From Vibrio harveyi NBRC 15634 = ATCC 14126 = KCTC 12724 (GTDB lineage: Bacteria; Pseudomonadota; Gammaproteobacteria; Enterobacterales; Vibrionaceae): DNA of 64,000 bases. Shown piece after piece: positions 8,754 to 18,303 of this stretch. How positions within the stretch are numbered: the first letter of the stretch is position 1; every line of letters starts with the position of its first letter. The stretch spans positions 43,981 to 107,980 of the forward strand of contig NZ_BCUF01000014.1 of NCBI RefSeq assembly GCF_001591145.1, in the 5' to 3' direction. Position numbers and translations under genes: made by a program. The notes under the pieces were generated by a model. The model worked only from the letters and a program-made list of their open reading frames with translations. It had not been told where the DNA came from and made no database searches.

Positions 8754-8865
8754 ATCTGGAGTTGCAAATAAATTGTAAATTTGTATTATCTCGGGACAAA
8801 AGTGCAAATAAGAATAATTAGCACTACCAATACGATAATTAAAATGCTCAACAAGGATGCTTCAG

Positions 8866-10128
8866 ATGAATGCAAAAACAGTATTAGTCCAATCTATTGC
8901 TGCATCACTCCTCATTGCCAGTGGTTCTACGGTTGCTGCGACAGTAACTAAACAACAAGTGGTCGAACATTATGCTGACGTGGCACACGCCGTGTTCGCT
9001 GATTCTGTGACTACAGCGAAAACACTCGACGTAAAAATCGATGAGTTTCTTAAATCCCCATCAGCGAAAAAGCTTGAAGAAGTTAAACAAGCTTGGCTTG
9101 ACGCTCGCGTACCATACCAACAGTCTGAAGTTTTCCGTTTTGGTAACGCAATCGTCGATGATTGGGAAGGTCAGCTTAACGCATGGCCGCTCGATGAAGG
9201 TCTGATTGACTATGTCGCTTCCGATTACCAATATGAGCTTGGTAACGAAGGTGCTGCAGCAAATATCATCGCAAACACAAACCTACAAATTGGTGCGTCT
9301 AAGCTAGACGTTTCAAAAATTACACCAGAGTTGCTAGCGGATCTAAACGAAGTGGGTGGCTCTGAAGCAAACGTTGCTTCTGGTTACCACGCGATTGAAT
9401 TCCTACTTTGGGGCCAAGATCTAAATGGCACAAATGCGGGTGCGGGTCAGCGTGCTTATACTGACTTTGTGGTTGGTTCTGAATGTACGAATGATCATTG
9501 TGACCGTCGTGGTGAGTACCTAAAAGCGGCTGCAGATCTGTTGGTTCAGGATCTTGAGTGGATGGAGAAGCAGTGGTCTTCGGAAGTAAAAGGTAATTAC
9601 CGTGAAGAGCTTCTAAGCGAATCTGCGGATAATGGTCTTCGTAAGATGTTGTTCGGCATGGGCTCTCTGTCTCTAGGTGAACTAGCGGGCGAACGTATGA
9701 AAGTAGCGCTAGAGGCAAACTCTACTGAAGATGAGCACGATTGTTTCTCAGACAACACGCATAACTCTCATTACTACAATGAGCAAGGCATCTACAACGT
9801 TTACACAGGTACGTACAAAGGTGTTGACGGAAAAGAACTGTCTGGTCCAAGTATTGCGGATTTAGTCGCTCAAAAAGACAAACAAGCGGCAAAAGAGATC
9901 CAAAAGCAGTTTGATACAACACGTAGCCAAGTGGGCGAGCTGGTTACTTCTGCAGAGAAGAATAACCAACACTTTGACCAGTTGATCGCAGCTGGTAATA
10001 CGCAAGGCAATGCGTTAGTCAATGACACGATTATGTCATTGGTAGCTCAAACAGGTGCGATTGAGCGAGCGGCGAACATCGTCGGTATCGACAGCTTAAG
10101 CCCTGATACTGCTGATCACGAGTTTTAA
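8866..10128 (+). CDS. Imelysin-family (peptidase M75/IrpA-like) periplasmic protein
   Basis: A 420-residue secreted protein with an N-terminal signal (about 1-25, ending STVAA) and two imelysin repeats. The family's GXHXXE metal-site motif appears as GYHAIEFLLWGQD. Imelysins are iron-regulated periplasmic or surface proteins thought to take part in iron handling, with no proven peptidase activity. An ATG at 8857 is in frame, but the AAGGA at 8853-8857 is correctly spaced (8 bases) for the ATG at 8866, which I prefer. It is the first gene of a four-gene cluster with a di-haem protein, a second imelysin and a DUF1513 protein. The AT-rich upstream sequence (8800-8835) vaguely resembles Fur boxes, but the match is weak. 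Confidence 0.9.
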   Translation: MNAKTVLVQSIAASLLIASGSTVAATVTKQQVVEHYADVAHAVFADSVTTAKTLDVKIDEFLKSPSAKKLEEVKQAWLDARVPYQQSEVFRFGNAIVDDWEGQLNAWPLDEGLIDYVASDYQYELGNEGAAANIIANTNLQIGASKLDVSKITPELLADLNEVGGSEANVASGYHAIEFLLWGQDLNGTNAGAGQRAYTDFVVGSECTNDHCDRRGEYLKAAADLLVQDLEWMEKQWSSEVKGNYREELLSESADNGLRKMLFGMGSLSLGELAGERMKVALEANSTEDEHDCFSDNTHNSHYYNEQGIYNVYTGTYKGVDGKELSGPSIADLVAQKDKQAAKEIQKQFDTTRSQVGELVTSAEKNNQHFDQLIAAGNTQGNALVNDTIMSLVAQTGAIERAANIVGIDSLSPDTADHEF

Positions 10129-10146
10129 TAAGAAAACCATAATAAA

Positions 10147-10171
10147 TAAGGGCTCTTTGTGAGCCCTTTTG
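10147..10171 (+). terminator. Terminator or attenuator between the imelysin and di-haem genes
   Basis: Stem GGGCTC/GAGCCC with a 5-base loop and a short T-run (TTTT). It could reduce, rather than stop, transcription into the next gene 50 bases on. Confidence 0.65.
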
Positions 10172-10220
10172 CCGTTTGAGCTCGTTGTTATCACACCTGT
10201 CGTATTAGTAGAGCAATGAT

Positions 10221-11603
10221 ATGAAGCCATACCTATATTCTGCGCTAGTCGCGCTCCTTTCTTCTTCTGCCATGGCTTATGATGTTAAGTCTGGTGGCAA
10301 AACCAGCGTCAAAAAAGACGGCGCTAACGCGTATTCTCTTCCTGCTGCTAACCTGCCGATGAGCAAACGGCTGGACTTTAGTGTCGGCAACAGTTTCTTC
10401 CGTAACCCTTGGGTACAAGCGCCTGCATCAACAGACGCTCGCGATGGACTGGGACCTTTGTTTAACACGAATGGTTGCCAAAACTGCCATATCAAAGATG
10501 GGCGTGGTCATCCGCCGGAAAAAGACGATTTGCATGCGGTCTCTATGCTAGTGCGCCTCAGTATTCCAGCAATGACTCCGGAGCAGAAAAAAGCGTACAT
10601 CAAAGATGGCGGTATCCCTGAGCCAACTTACGGTGGGCAGCTACAAGATTTTGCACTGCAAGATCAAACGCCGGAAGGCAAAATCAATATCAGTTACACC
10701 GACGTGCCAGTTACTTTTAAAGATGGCACCAAGGTCGTACTCAGAAAGCCAGTGCTGCAAATTACGGATTTAGGTTATGGGGCGATGCACCCAGATACAG
10801 AGTTCTCTGCGCGTGTTGCTCCGCCAATGATCGGTCTTGGTTTGCTGGAGAGCATTCCCGATAAAACGTTGCTGGCTTGGACTGACGAGCAAGATACAAA
10901 CAAAGATGGTATCTCTGGCAAAGTGAATAAAGTGTGGGACATCGAAAAAGACGATTTCTCAATTGGTCGATTTGGCTGGAAAGCAGGGCAACCGACGCTC
11001 ATGCAACAAAACGCCGCTGCATTTAACGGCGATGTGGGTCTGACTAGTCATTTGTTCCCGAACGAAAACTGCACTTCTAAGCAGACGATTTGTGATGACA
11101 TGCCTAATGGCGGCAAACCAGAGGTGAGTAAAAATATCCTCGATTTTGTTGAGTTCTATAGTCAACATCTCGCAGTACCGGCACGTCGAAATATCAATGA
11201 TCCCGAGGTTCAGCTTGGTCAGCAGATTTTTGCGTCTTCTGGCTGCGAAAGTTGCCACAAGACGAGCGTAAAAACCGCTAAGCGACCGGAATTACCGGCT
11301 CTTTCTGAGCAACTTATTCACCCTTATACCGATATGCTTCTGCATGACATGGGTGACGGCTTGGCAGATAACCGTCCTGAGTACCTAGCGAATGGCCGTG
11401 AATGGCGAACCGCGCCGTTATGGGGAATTGGTTATACCGAAGAGGTAAATGGTCATACTTACTTCTTACATGACGGTCGTGCACGTAACTTAATGGAAGC
11501 CGTATTGTGGCACGGCGGCGAGGCAGAAACGGCTAAGCAAAACGTTTTAGCGCTCAACAAGAAAGAACGCGACGCATTGATCGCATTCCTGAATTCTCTA
11601 TAA
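10221..11603 (+). CDS. Di-haem oxidoreductase, DUF1111 family (thiol oxidoreductase-like)
   Basis: A 460-residue periplasmic protein with a signal peptide (residues 1-19, ending SAMA) and two CXXCH haem motifs: CQNCHIKDGRGHP near residue 92 and CESCHKTS near residue 343. The C-terminal segment TAPLWGIGYTEEVNGHTYFLHDG followed by GRARNLMEAVLWHGGEA is typical of the DUF1111/di-haem peroxidase-like superfamily. It lies ten bases upstream of a second imelysin gene. The conserved neighbourhood suggests redox chemistry linked to iron acquisition; the substrate is unknown. Confidence 0.85.
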   Translation: MKPYLYSALVALLSSSAMAYDVKSGGKTSVKKDGANAYSLPAANLPMSKRLDFSVGNSFFRNPWVQAPASTDARDGLGPLFNTNGCQNCHIKDGRGHPPEKDDLHAVSMLVRLSIPAMTPEQKKAYIKDGGIPEPTYGGQLQDFALQDQTPEGKINISYTDVPVTFKDGTKVVLRKPVLQITDLGYGAMHPDTEFSARVAPPMIGLGLLESIPDKTLLAWTDEQDTNKDGISGKVNKVWDIEKDDFSIGRFGWKAGQPTLMQQNAAAFNGDVGLTSHLFPNENCTSKQTICDDMPNGGKPEVSKNILDFVEFYSQHLAVPARRNINDPEVQLGQQIFASSGCESCHKTSVKTAKRPELPALSEQLIHPYTDMLLHDMGDGLADNRPEYLANGREWRTAPLWGIGYTEEVNGHTYFLHDGRARNLMEAVLWHGGEAETAKQNVLALNKKERDALIAFLNSL

Positions 11604-11613
11604 GGAGCCAACC

Positions 11614-12651
11614 ATGAAAATAACTTTGTTAGTGAGTGCGATTGCCGCAACGTTAAGTTTGGCTGGCTGCCAATCGACAAACGGGTCAAGCTCTGTTGAG
11701 CCCGAGAGTACAAGCCATATTTCACAAAACGTATACGAGGTGGAGTTTAACGCGGCACAGGCGTTTGTAACTCAGACAACCAAGTTAGAGCAGAGCCTCA
11801 CAGAATACTGTGCTTCACAAATGAAAGGTGACGCACAAATTAAGCAGCAATGGCATCAAACCATGTTGGTGTGGATGGCATTACAAGGGCAAGAGCGTGG
11901 ACCTGCGACCGCATTAGAGCAGAGCTGGAATGTGCAATTTTGGCCAGATAAGAAGAACACGACTGGACGAAAAATGTCGGTCTTAACGAAGTCTGACCAA
12001 ATTTGGAGCGCAGAGGATATTTCGACTCAAAGCGTAACAGTACAAGGGTTGGGTGCGCTGGAATGGTTGCTTTACGACAAGGCGTCGAGTTTATCTACTA
12101 ATAGCAATACGTGTGCTACCAGTATTGCGATTGCAGAAAACCTTAATAACAAAGCAAACATCATTGCAGATTCATGGGCACAAAACCCATGGAAGTCATT
12201 AGACATGACGGAGTGGGAGTCTGAGTACATTTCGTTGCTGTCTAATCAATTAGAATACAGCATGAAGAAGCTGAGCCGCCCATTGGCCAAAATAGGCAAA
12301 CCGCGTCCTTATTTCTCAGAATCATGGCGTTCACAAACTTCATTGTCTAACTTGAAGGCTAACCTTGAAGCGTTACAGGCTCTCTATCTTGCTAACGGCT
12401 CTGGTTTAGATGCATTGCTTCGTGAGCAGGGGCATAGTGAATTAGCTGATCGTGTTGTTCATCAATTTGATATGGCATTGGATACGTGGCCTGAAGATAA
12501 AAGTTTGTTTGCCGCGCTGCAAACCAAAGACGGTTATCGAATGGTTCTCGCACAATACAACAAGCTTGAGCAACTGAAGTATCTGATCCACGAAGAGGTG
12601 GCTATCGAACTTGGTGTCGTTATAGGATTCAATGCAACCGATGGTGACTGA
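11614..12651 (+). CDS. Imelysin-family lipoprotein
   Basis: A 345-residue protein with a lipoprotein signal whose lipobox is LAGC (cysteine about residue 19), so it should be membrane-anchored. The body resembles imelysin/M75 proteins (GLGALEWLLYDKAS corresponds to the GXHXXE region, but with GALEWLL, so the histidine appears to be lost). It follows the di-haem gene by ten bases with an AAGGAG site and overlaps the DUF1513 gene by 20 bases, so the cluster is translationally linked. Confidence 0.82.
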   Translation: MKITLLVSAIAATLSLAGCQSTNGSSSVEPESTSHISQNVYEVEFNAAQAFVTQTTKLEQSLTEYCASQMKGDAQIKQQWHQTMLVWMALQGQERGPATALEQSWNVQFWPDKKNTTGRKMSVLTKSDQIWSAEDISTQSVTVQGLGALEWLLYDKASSLSTNSNTCATSIAIAENLNNKANIIADSWAQNPWKSLDMTEWESEYISLLSNQLEYSMKKLSRPLAKIGKPRPYFSESWRSQTSLSNLKANLEALQALYLANGSGLDALLREQGHSELADRVVHQFDMALDTWPEDKSLFAALQTKDGYRMVLAQYNKLEQLKYLIHEEVAIELGVVIGFNATDGD

Positions 12652-13714
12652 TCAAACTCGCCGAACCTTACTGAAAGCCGCTTTGTTTGGAGCGGCTGCA
12701 CCTGTTATGCCGTTCGGTTGCACTTCAACAAACACACGCGAGCCTGCTTTGATTGGCTGCTCTATCATTGGACGCGACAAATACGCTGCCGTAGTTGCCG
12801 ATGAACATGGCATGCCGCTGTCTTCGCTGCCAATCCCTGAACGGGGTCATGGCGTGGCGACCAACCCGCAAGGTCATGCGGTTGTCTTTGGTCGTCGTCC
12901 CGGCACCTTTTTTATGGTGTTTGACTATCGTTCGGAGCAAATGGTCAAACTGGAGTTAGCAAAAGCGGACCGCCATTTCTATGGGCATGGTGTTTACTCC
13001 CATGATGGTCATTACTTATTTGCTACTGAGGGGGAAAGGGGAACAAGCCGAGGGATCATCGGAGTTTATGATGCGCAAAGGCAGTATCAAAAAATTGATG
13101 AATTGAGTGGATTTGGTCTCGGACCTCATGAAGTCATCATGATGCCTGACGGCGCTTTAGCCATTGGTGTTGGTGGCGTCCACACGAATGGACGCGAGCC
13201 GCTTAATCTAAATACCATGACGCCAAGTCTGAGCTATCTTTCGCAAGAAGGAGAATTGTTAGACCAAGTGTCTTTACCCGATCATAAGCTGAGTATTCGT
13301 CACCTTGCACATGATGGTGTTGAGACAGTGCTTTGCGGTCAGCAATATCGTGGTGAGCCGGATGAATTCCCAGCTTTGATCGCCATGCATACGCGTGGTG
13401 GTGAAATGCAAGATTTGCAAGCTGAACCGGAGCAGTGGGCGCGTTTTAATCATTATGTGGCAAGCATTGCTGCGACAGAAGATTGGATATTAGCAACATC
13501 ACCTCTGGGAAGTTGTTACGGTATTTGGTCGAAATCCACCGGGCAGTTGGTTGAATTGAATGCACTACCAGATGCTTCTGGTGTCGTCACTTACGGTGAT
13601 GAGTTTCGCGTCAGCTCTGGCGCAGGGAGAGTGGTCGAACAAAGACCTACAGAGTCAAAGAATACTTTTGCTAGCGGCGTTCAATGGGATAACCATTGGG
13701 CGAGAATTGTCTAG
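12632..13714 (+). CDS. DUF1513 family protein with Tat-type signal
   Basis: A 360-residue protein beginning with a twin-arginine signal (RRTLLKAALFGAAAPV, about residues 10-25). The mature part has a repetitive Gly/His-rich beta-propeller-like character (HGVYSHDGHYLFATEG; FGLGPHEVIMMPDG), as in DUF1513 proteins. The start codon lies inside the preceding imelysin gene; an in-frame ATG at 12641 is also possible. DUF1513 genes repeatedly occur next to imelysin and DUF1111 genes; function unknown. Confidence 0.82.
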   Translation: MQPMVTDQTRRTLLKAALFGAAAPVMPFGCTSTNTREPALIGCSIIGRDKYAAVVADEHGMPLSSLPIPERGHGVATNPQGHAVVFGRRPGTFFMVFDYRSEQMVKLELAKADRHFYGHGVYSHDGHYLFATEGERGTSRGIIGVYDAQRQYQKIDELSGFGLGPHEVIMMPDGALAIGVGGVHTNGREPLNLNTMTPSLSYLSQEGELLDQVSLPDHKLSIRHLAHDGVETVLCGQQYRGEPDEFPALIAMHTRGGEMQDLQAEPEQWARFNHYVASIAATEDWILATSPLGSCYGIWSKSTGQLVELNALPDASGVVTYGDEFRVSSGAGRVVEQRPTESKNTFASGVQWDNHWARIV

Positions 13715-13740
13715 AAAGATCATTAAGTAACATCTTATTG

Positions 13741-13783
13741 AGAATCTTGTTGGCATTTTCGTTTGCAGATTCTTAATTTTAAA
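13741..13783 (+). terminator. Weak hairpin after the DUF1513 gene
   Basis: Inverted repeat AGAATCT (13741-13747) and AGATTCT (13767-13773), followed by TAATTTT. It is a plausible but weak terminator of the imelysin cluster. Confidence 0.4.
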
Positions 13784-13845
13784 GCGGCAACCCGTGAGAT
13801 ATTTGCCATACTTTTTTTATGGCACGTAACGAAGGGATCGTTTCA

Positions 13846-15411
13846 GTGATTGCTAGACTCATAATGATAACGGCACTTTTGGTGCCGTTTTGCAGCTTTT
13901 CAACCGTGGTTTCTCCCGATGCATCTGCACAAACAGAGCAAGAGGGCGCGGTTGAGCAGTTGTCTGTGGAGAAGATGATCCACTATCCAGATATCATCGA
14001 TCAGCTTTACCAAAGCACCAACTACCGTCTCAACTGGGAAAATGAAACTGATGTTGATCAACTCATCTTTCAAATTGAGCTGGTGGCATTGGCGGATGTG
14101 ACCTCTGAATTTGATGACCAACTGCGACGTATTGAACAAGTACGCGAACAAGGTGATGAGCTTGACTTTGATCTGGTGATGAGTGATTCACTCCTCATGT
14201 ATTTGTCCTACCTTGAACAAGTTCCACAAGAAGGCATCAATTGGCTATTTGCAAATAAAGTTCACGTCAAACTGCCTGCGCCAAGTATCGAAACGCTGTC
14301 GTTGTTGAGTAATGAAATCACGGTAGGCAAACTTGACCAGTTTCTTGCCGAACTTCGCTCCCCCCTACAAATGGATGTATCATTTAATACCGCCTTTGCT
14401 TCATTATCGACTTACGCGCAGTTTGAGTTCCCTTTGTATCAGCAAGAGCAGAGATTGGCGAGAGTCGGAGACGAGCTATTTGATAAATCGAGCCTGATAG
14501 CGCGGATGCAAATCGTGGGCGTTGAAGTCGGTCATTTAGACACAGAGACCACACGTTATGATGAAAACCTAGAACTGGCGGTGATGGAGTTTCAACGTAT
14601 TCATGGCTTGAAGCAAGACGGTATCATCGGCCCCAATACGATTCGCTGGATCAACTTCTCTCCTGAGCAACGATTGCACTCTCTAGCACTTAACGCAGAG
14701 CGCTCGCGGATTTGGGCAAAAGAGCGTGATAACGTGGTGTTTGTCAATGTCCCCGGCTACGAAGTGACCTACTGGCATCAAGGACAAGCACTGTTTGAAT
14801 CCAAGGTAGTGGTAGGGAGAGCATCACGCAAGACCCCAATCATGACGGGCACGCTCGATTCCGTTATCTTAAACCCAACTTGGAATGTTCCTTGGAAGAT
14901 CATGGTTAAGGACATCATCCCTAAGGTGAAGCGTAATCCCATGTATCTGATCGAGCATAATATCCAGATCATCCGATCATGGACCTCGCAAGAGATCATT
15001 GACCCAACCACAATTAACTGGGCAACGGTCAACCCAAAAAGCTTTCCTTACCGGATGAGACAGTCATCGGGTTCGCACAATGCTTTGGGGTTGTACAAGT
15101 TTAATATGCCGAACCCACAAGCAATCTATCTACACGATACTCCAAGCAAAAACTTGTTCGATCAAGATCGGAGAGCATTCAGTTCAGGGTGTGTTCGCGT
15201 TGAGCATGCTGATCAACTTGCTGAGTTGCTCTTTAAAACGCAAGGTCTTGAAGAACGGTTAGCGAAAAAACGTCAAAGTGGACGTCGCTCCAACACCTCA
15301 GTGCCTTTGAGTGAGCGAATTCAAGTGCACATCATTTATCAAACCGCGTGGTTAGAAGAAGGCACGCTCTACTACCGTGATGATATTTATCAATACGACG
15401 ACCAAGGGTAA
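13846..15411 (+). CDS. L,D-transpeptidase of the YcbB/LdtD type
   Basis: Periplasmic enzyme forming 3-3 cross-links in peptidoglycan. From the start used here the product has 521 residues: a signal peptide, a large scaffold region, a PG_binding_1 domain (ELAVMEFQRIHGLKQDGIIG) and a YkuD catalytic domain with HDTPSKNLFDQDRRAFSSGC, the nucleophile cysteine being about residue 449. I prefer the GTG at 13846 because AAGGGA sits 8 bases upstream and a clean signal peptide follows. An in-frame ATG at 13819 lacks a ribosome site. Downstream ycbK- and ycbL-like genes reproduce the E. coli ycbB-ycbK-ycbL order. Confidence 0.9.
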   Translation: MIARLIMITALLVPFCSFSTVVSPDASAQTEQEGAVEQLSVEKMIHYPDIIDQLYQSTNYRLNWENETDVDQLIFQIELVALADVTSEFDDQLRRIEQVREQGDELDFDLVMSDSLLMYLSYLEQVPQEGINWLFANKVHVKLPAPSIETLSLLSNEITVGKLDQFLAELRSPLQMDVSFNTAFASLSTYAQFEFPLYQQEQRLARVGDELFDKSSLIARMQIVGVEVGHLDTETTRYDENLELAVMEFQRIHGLKQDGIIGPNTIRWINFSPEQRLHSLALNAERSRIWAKERDNVVFVNVPGYEVTYWHQGQALFESKVVVGRASRKTPIMTGTLDSVILNPTWNVPWKIMVKDIIPKVKRNPMYLIEHNIQIIRSWTSQEIIDPTTINWATVNPKSFPYRMRQSSGSHNALGLYKFNMPNPQAIYLHDTPSKNLFDQDRRAFSSGCVRVEHADQLAELLFKTQGLEERLAKKRQSGRRSNTSVPLSERIQVHIIYQTAWLEEGTLYYRDDIYQYDDQG

Positions 15412-15584
15412 AGGGCACACTTAATTTAAGAAAATTTACAATTAAGAAAATCTGTTTTTTGTTCAATAAGTAAGCAAAAAATCCAGCCTAAAAGCGACAA
15501 GCCGGACCGGTTTATGCATTTGACGCGTTAAATAGGTTTCGGTAATGTCCGCTGCTCGTACAGTAATTGAGCAGTATATTTGTC

Positions 15585-16133
15585 ATGGTAAGTCGTAATT
15601 TTTCCCGTCGTGATTTTCTTAAAATGACCGCTGGTGGTGTTGTGGTCGCCTCGGCGATGCCAAGTTTGTCTTGGGCTTCATTGCCTGATGAACCTCGTGT
15701 GCTTGCGATGAATAATCTCAATACTGGTGAGCTTTTGGAGTCATGCTACTTCAACGGTAGTACTTATGTGGACGAGGAACTTAAACGGCTTGATAAGTTT
15801 TGTCGTGACCATCGTCGCAACGAAATCCATCCAATGGACCGCCGCTTATTTGATCAAATCAGTCAGATCCAAGCACTGATAGGTACCGATGCAGAGGTAA
15901 TTGTGATTTCAGGGTACCGTTCGCCTCTAACGAATGCATCGCTACGCAACAACTCTTCTGGCGTGGCAAAGAAAAGCATGCACATGGAAGGCAAAGCGAT
16001 CGATTTTCGCTTAGATGGCGTCAAGCTTTCGACCGTGCGTGATGCCGCATTAAGTTTAAAAGCGGGTGGTGTTGGCTATTACCCACGCAGTAACTTTGTA
16101 CATATCGATACCGGCGCAGTACGTTCTTGGTAA
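15585..16133 (+). CDS. DUF882/YcbK-like peptidase M15 family protein (MepK-like)
   Basis: A 182-residue protein with a twin-arginine signal (SRRDFLKMTAGGVVV) and a Peptidase_M15_2 domain: SGYRSPLTNASLR, SMHMEGKAIDFR and VHIDTGAVR supply the His/Asp/His metal ligands. E. coli MepK (YcbK) is a periplasmic murein endopeptidase that cuts 3-3 cross-links, and its neighbour here is a 3-3 cross-linking L,D-transpeptidase. The ATG at 15585 gives the Tat signal; the frame also has an upstream TTG. Confidence 0.88.
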   Translation: MVSRNFSRRDFLKMTAGGVVVASAMPSLSWASLPDEPRVLAMNNLNTGELLESCYFNGSTYVDEELKRLDKFCRDHRRNEIHPMDRRLFDQISQIQALIGTDAEVIVISGYRSPLTNASLRNNSSGVAKKSMHMEGKAIDFRLDGVKLSTVRDAALSLKAGGVGYYPRSNFVHIDTGAVRSW

Positions 16134-16263
16134 TGCCTGCCTAAGACTTAATTTATTGACGTAGAAAGTCGTTAATTACCCATGGCTCAGCGCTTGAAGT
16201 CACTCAGGCTTAGTGTCATAGTTGCCGCAGTTTTCACGAAAATTTATTCGGTATAGGTTATCT

Positions 16264-16920
16264 ATGGCTCTGAAGTACCAAGTTGTTCCCGTAACATCTT
16301 TCTCTCAAAACTGTTCCATTGTCTGGTGTGATGAAACCATGAAGGGCATTGTGGTTGACCCGGGTGGTGATGAAAAGCAACTGGCAATGCTGATCAAAGA
16401 GTTGGGTGTTGAGGTTGTAAACCTAGTTCTGACACACGGTCACTTAGACCATGTGGGCGGCACTGAACCATTATCTGCTCTTCTTGGTGGCACTGAAATT
16501 GTTGGACCACACAAAGCGGATAACTTCTGGTTGCAAGGCTTGGAAGGTCAGAGTCAAATGTTTGGGTTCCCATTGACTGAAGCGTTTGAACCACATCAAT
16601 GGCTAAATGAGGGCGATAAGGTCTCTTTTGGCAACCAAACTTTAGATGTTATTCATACGCCTGGACATACGCCTGGTCACGTTGTGCTTTACAGTGAAGA
16701 AGCTCGTCTTGCTTTCGTTGGTGATGTTTTGTTTAACGGCAGTGTAGGTCGTACAGATTTCCCTCAAGGGGACTTCAATACATTGATAAGTTCGATCAAA
16801 GAAAAGCTGTGGCCACTCGGCAACGATGTAACTTTCGTTCCTGGGCATGGCCCACAATCGACGTTTGGTCATGAACGCAAGACAAACCCATTCGTTGCAG
16901 ACGAAATGCCTCTATATTAA
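16264..16920 (+). CDS. MBL-fold metallo-hydrolase, YcbL/GloB-like
   Basis: A 218-residue cytoplasmic protein with the metallo-beta-lactamase signature THGHLDHVGG, followed by TPGHTPGHV, FVGDVLF and VPGHGPQS, which together supply the two-metal site of the glyoxalase II-like subgroup. The ATG at 16264 aligns with the family start; the frame extends upstream without a better signal. It follows the YcbK-like gene, as in E. coli, although a 130-base gap suggests its own promoter. Confidence 0.88.
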   Translation: MALKYQVVPVTSFSQNCSIVWCDETMKGIVVDPGGDEKQLAMLIKELGVEVVNLVLTHGHLDHVGGTEPLSALLGGTEIVGPHKADNFWLQGLEGQSQMFGFPLTEAFEPHQWLNEGDKVSFGNQTLDVIHTPGHTPGHVVLYSEEARLAFVGDVLFNGSVGRTDFPQGDFNTLISSIKEKLWPLGNDVTFVPGHGPQSTFGHERKTNPFVADEMPLY

Positions 16921-16931
16921 GGCGCATTGAA

Positions 16932-17600
16932 TTAAGCATCTGGCTCGGCGGCAGCTAAGTAACGTCGAGCCAATCCTACAAACTCTTCAGCTTCTCGGTC
17001 TAAGTCACTGGCTGAAATAAACACGTCATAGCCGTAAAACTGCCTCTGATACTTCATTCTATTCGCCAGCATGGCTTGTAGACCTTCGTAATGCATGCCT
17101 TCTTGATTAATGTATGGAGCTGGGTCTAACACCATATCTTCAAATTTTGTTTCGCAATTATTTTGTCTTGCGCCTAAGTAAAGCAAAGCTCGTTGCCCTA
17201 ATAAAATTTCCGTTGCGATTCGAGGACAGATCGAGTTGAGATAAGGGGAATAGTGCTTCAAGCGAATACCAATCCAAGGTAAAGGCTGATGCCAACCTTC
17301 TTGCTCGTAGGTGCAAATACCGATTGAATCAATGTCTTTCCAACGTAGTACCCAGCCGCCTTTGAAAAGATGTTGCTGGAAATGAGAAGCGGTGAGCGTG
17401 AAAGAGACCTGACTCTTTTTGATCATTACAATGGCAAAGCCAACGATGAATGCCATCAAGATCACCGACAACATGGCTTGTTTCCATCCTGGAGCAATTA
17501 AAACCAGAAATAAGGTAATCGTGACAACCATAAACATGATCAATTTGTTGATGGGGGAGTCAGATTTGAAATGTGAGTTGCTGAGATGCCGCGTTTCCAT
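16932..17600 (-). CDS. DUF2982 family membrane protein
   Basis: A 222-residue protein with two adjacent membrane helices near the N-terminus (INKLIMFMVVTITLFLVLIA and a second ending VGFAIVMI) and a soluble C-terminal part. It resembles the Vibrio/Shewanella DUF2982 family, whose function is unknown. The ATG at 17600 has a GAGG about 9 bases upstream; a TTG at 17621 would extend it by seven codons. It is convergent with the MBL-fold gene. Confidence 0.7.
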   Translation of the reverse strand: METRHLSNSHFKSDSPINKLIMFMVVTITLFLVLIAPGWKQAMLSVILMAFIVGFAIVMIKKSQVSFTLTASHFQQHLFKGGWVLRWKDIDSIGICTYEQEGWHQPLPWIGIRLKHYSPYLNSICPRIATEILLGQRALLYLGARQNNCETKFEDMVLDPAPYINQEGMHYEGLQAMLANRMKYQRQFYGYDVFISASDLDREAEEFVGLARRYLAAAEPDA

Positions 17601-17870
17601 GCTTTTAGCCTCATTGAACAATGGTGTTGAGACTCTTGTTTTTGATATTCATTTACTTGCTTATCAGAAACAAAGAACCTCTGTTTTTATACCCAGTATT
17701 CAATAAATCCGTTCACAATTTATCTGATTAAATAGTAGACGTTCTATGCAATGAGCGCATTTTTCATCGCGTTTCGCCGCTAAAACCTACAAATCGTTTG
17801 TGATTTTTGGTATAAAACGCGCTTCAAATTTTCATCCCTGCTGAGATGCAGTGAACTGGAGAAATATTCA

Positions 17871-18275
17871 ATGAGACTTGCTCATAAGCGTAAAGTGCAG
17901 ATGAAACTGCAAAAACGCATTAAAGCGACAGTAGCAAACGTAGTTGCAGCACCGAAGGCGGCTAAACCTGTTGTTGAGAAAGCAGCAGCACCTTCCGTTG
18001 CTAAAAAAGCTGTTGCTGAAAAAGCAGTAGCTGAGAAGAAAGTAGCTGCAGCAAAAACGGTTGAGGTTGCACTTACTCCTAAGCAGCAACAAGTACTAGA
18101 TATCGTTGTAGCAAACGCAGAAGGTATCAACCCTAAAGGTATCGGTCTGGCTGCTGGTCAAGAAGACACTAAAGCGGCATCATGGGCTACTGGCGCACTG
18201 AAGAAGCTTCTTGAAGAAAACCTAGTTCAAAAAGAGCAGTTAGCAGGTAACAAAGTTATCTATAAAGCAGTTTAA
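17871..18275 (+). CDS. Ala/Lys-rich protein with C-terminal winged-helix-like domain
   Basis: A 134-residue protein in three parts. There is a basic N-terminus (MRLAHKRKVQMKLQKRIK), then a low-complexity Ala/Lys/Val/Glu linker (about residues 25-65, with repeated AEKAVAEKK-type units), then a compact C-terminal domain (about 68-134, LTPKQQQVLDIVVAN... to the end) whose pattern suggests a small winged helix with a final beta-hairpin (LVQKEQLAGNKVIYKA). The architecture is reminiscent of nucleoid-associated or histone-H1-like basic proteins, but I recognise no named family. It is monocistronic with a strong terminator. Confidence 0.75.
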   Translation: MRLAHKRKVQMKLQKRIKATVANVVAAPKAAKPVVEKAAAPSVAKKAVAEKAVAEKKVAAAKTVEVALTPKQQQVLDIVVANAEGINPKGIGLAAGQEDTKAASWATGALKKLLEENLVQKEQLAGNKVIYKAV

Positions 18276-18303
18276 TTACCGCTGTAATTCTGTTTTTTGC
18301 ATT

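Noticed and set aside
17601..17706. Plus-strand frame opposite the DUF2982 gene start
   Set aside because: Mostly antisense to DUF2982, no ribosome site, and no protein features.
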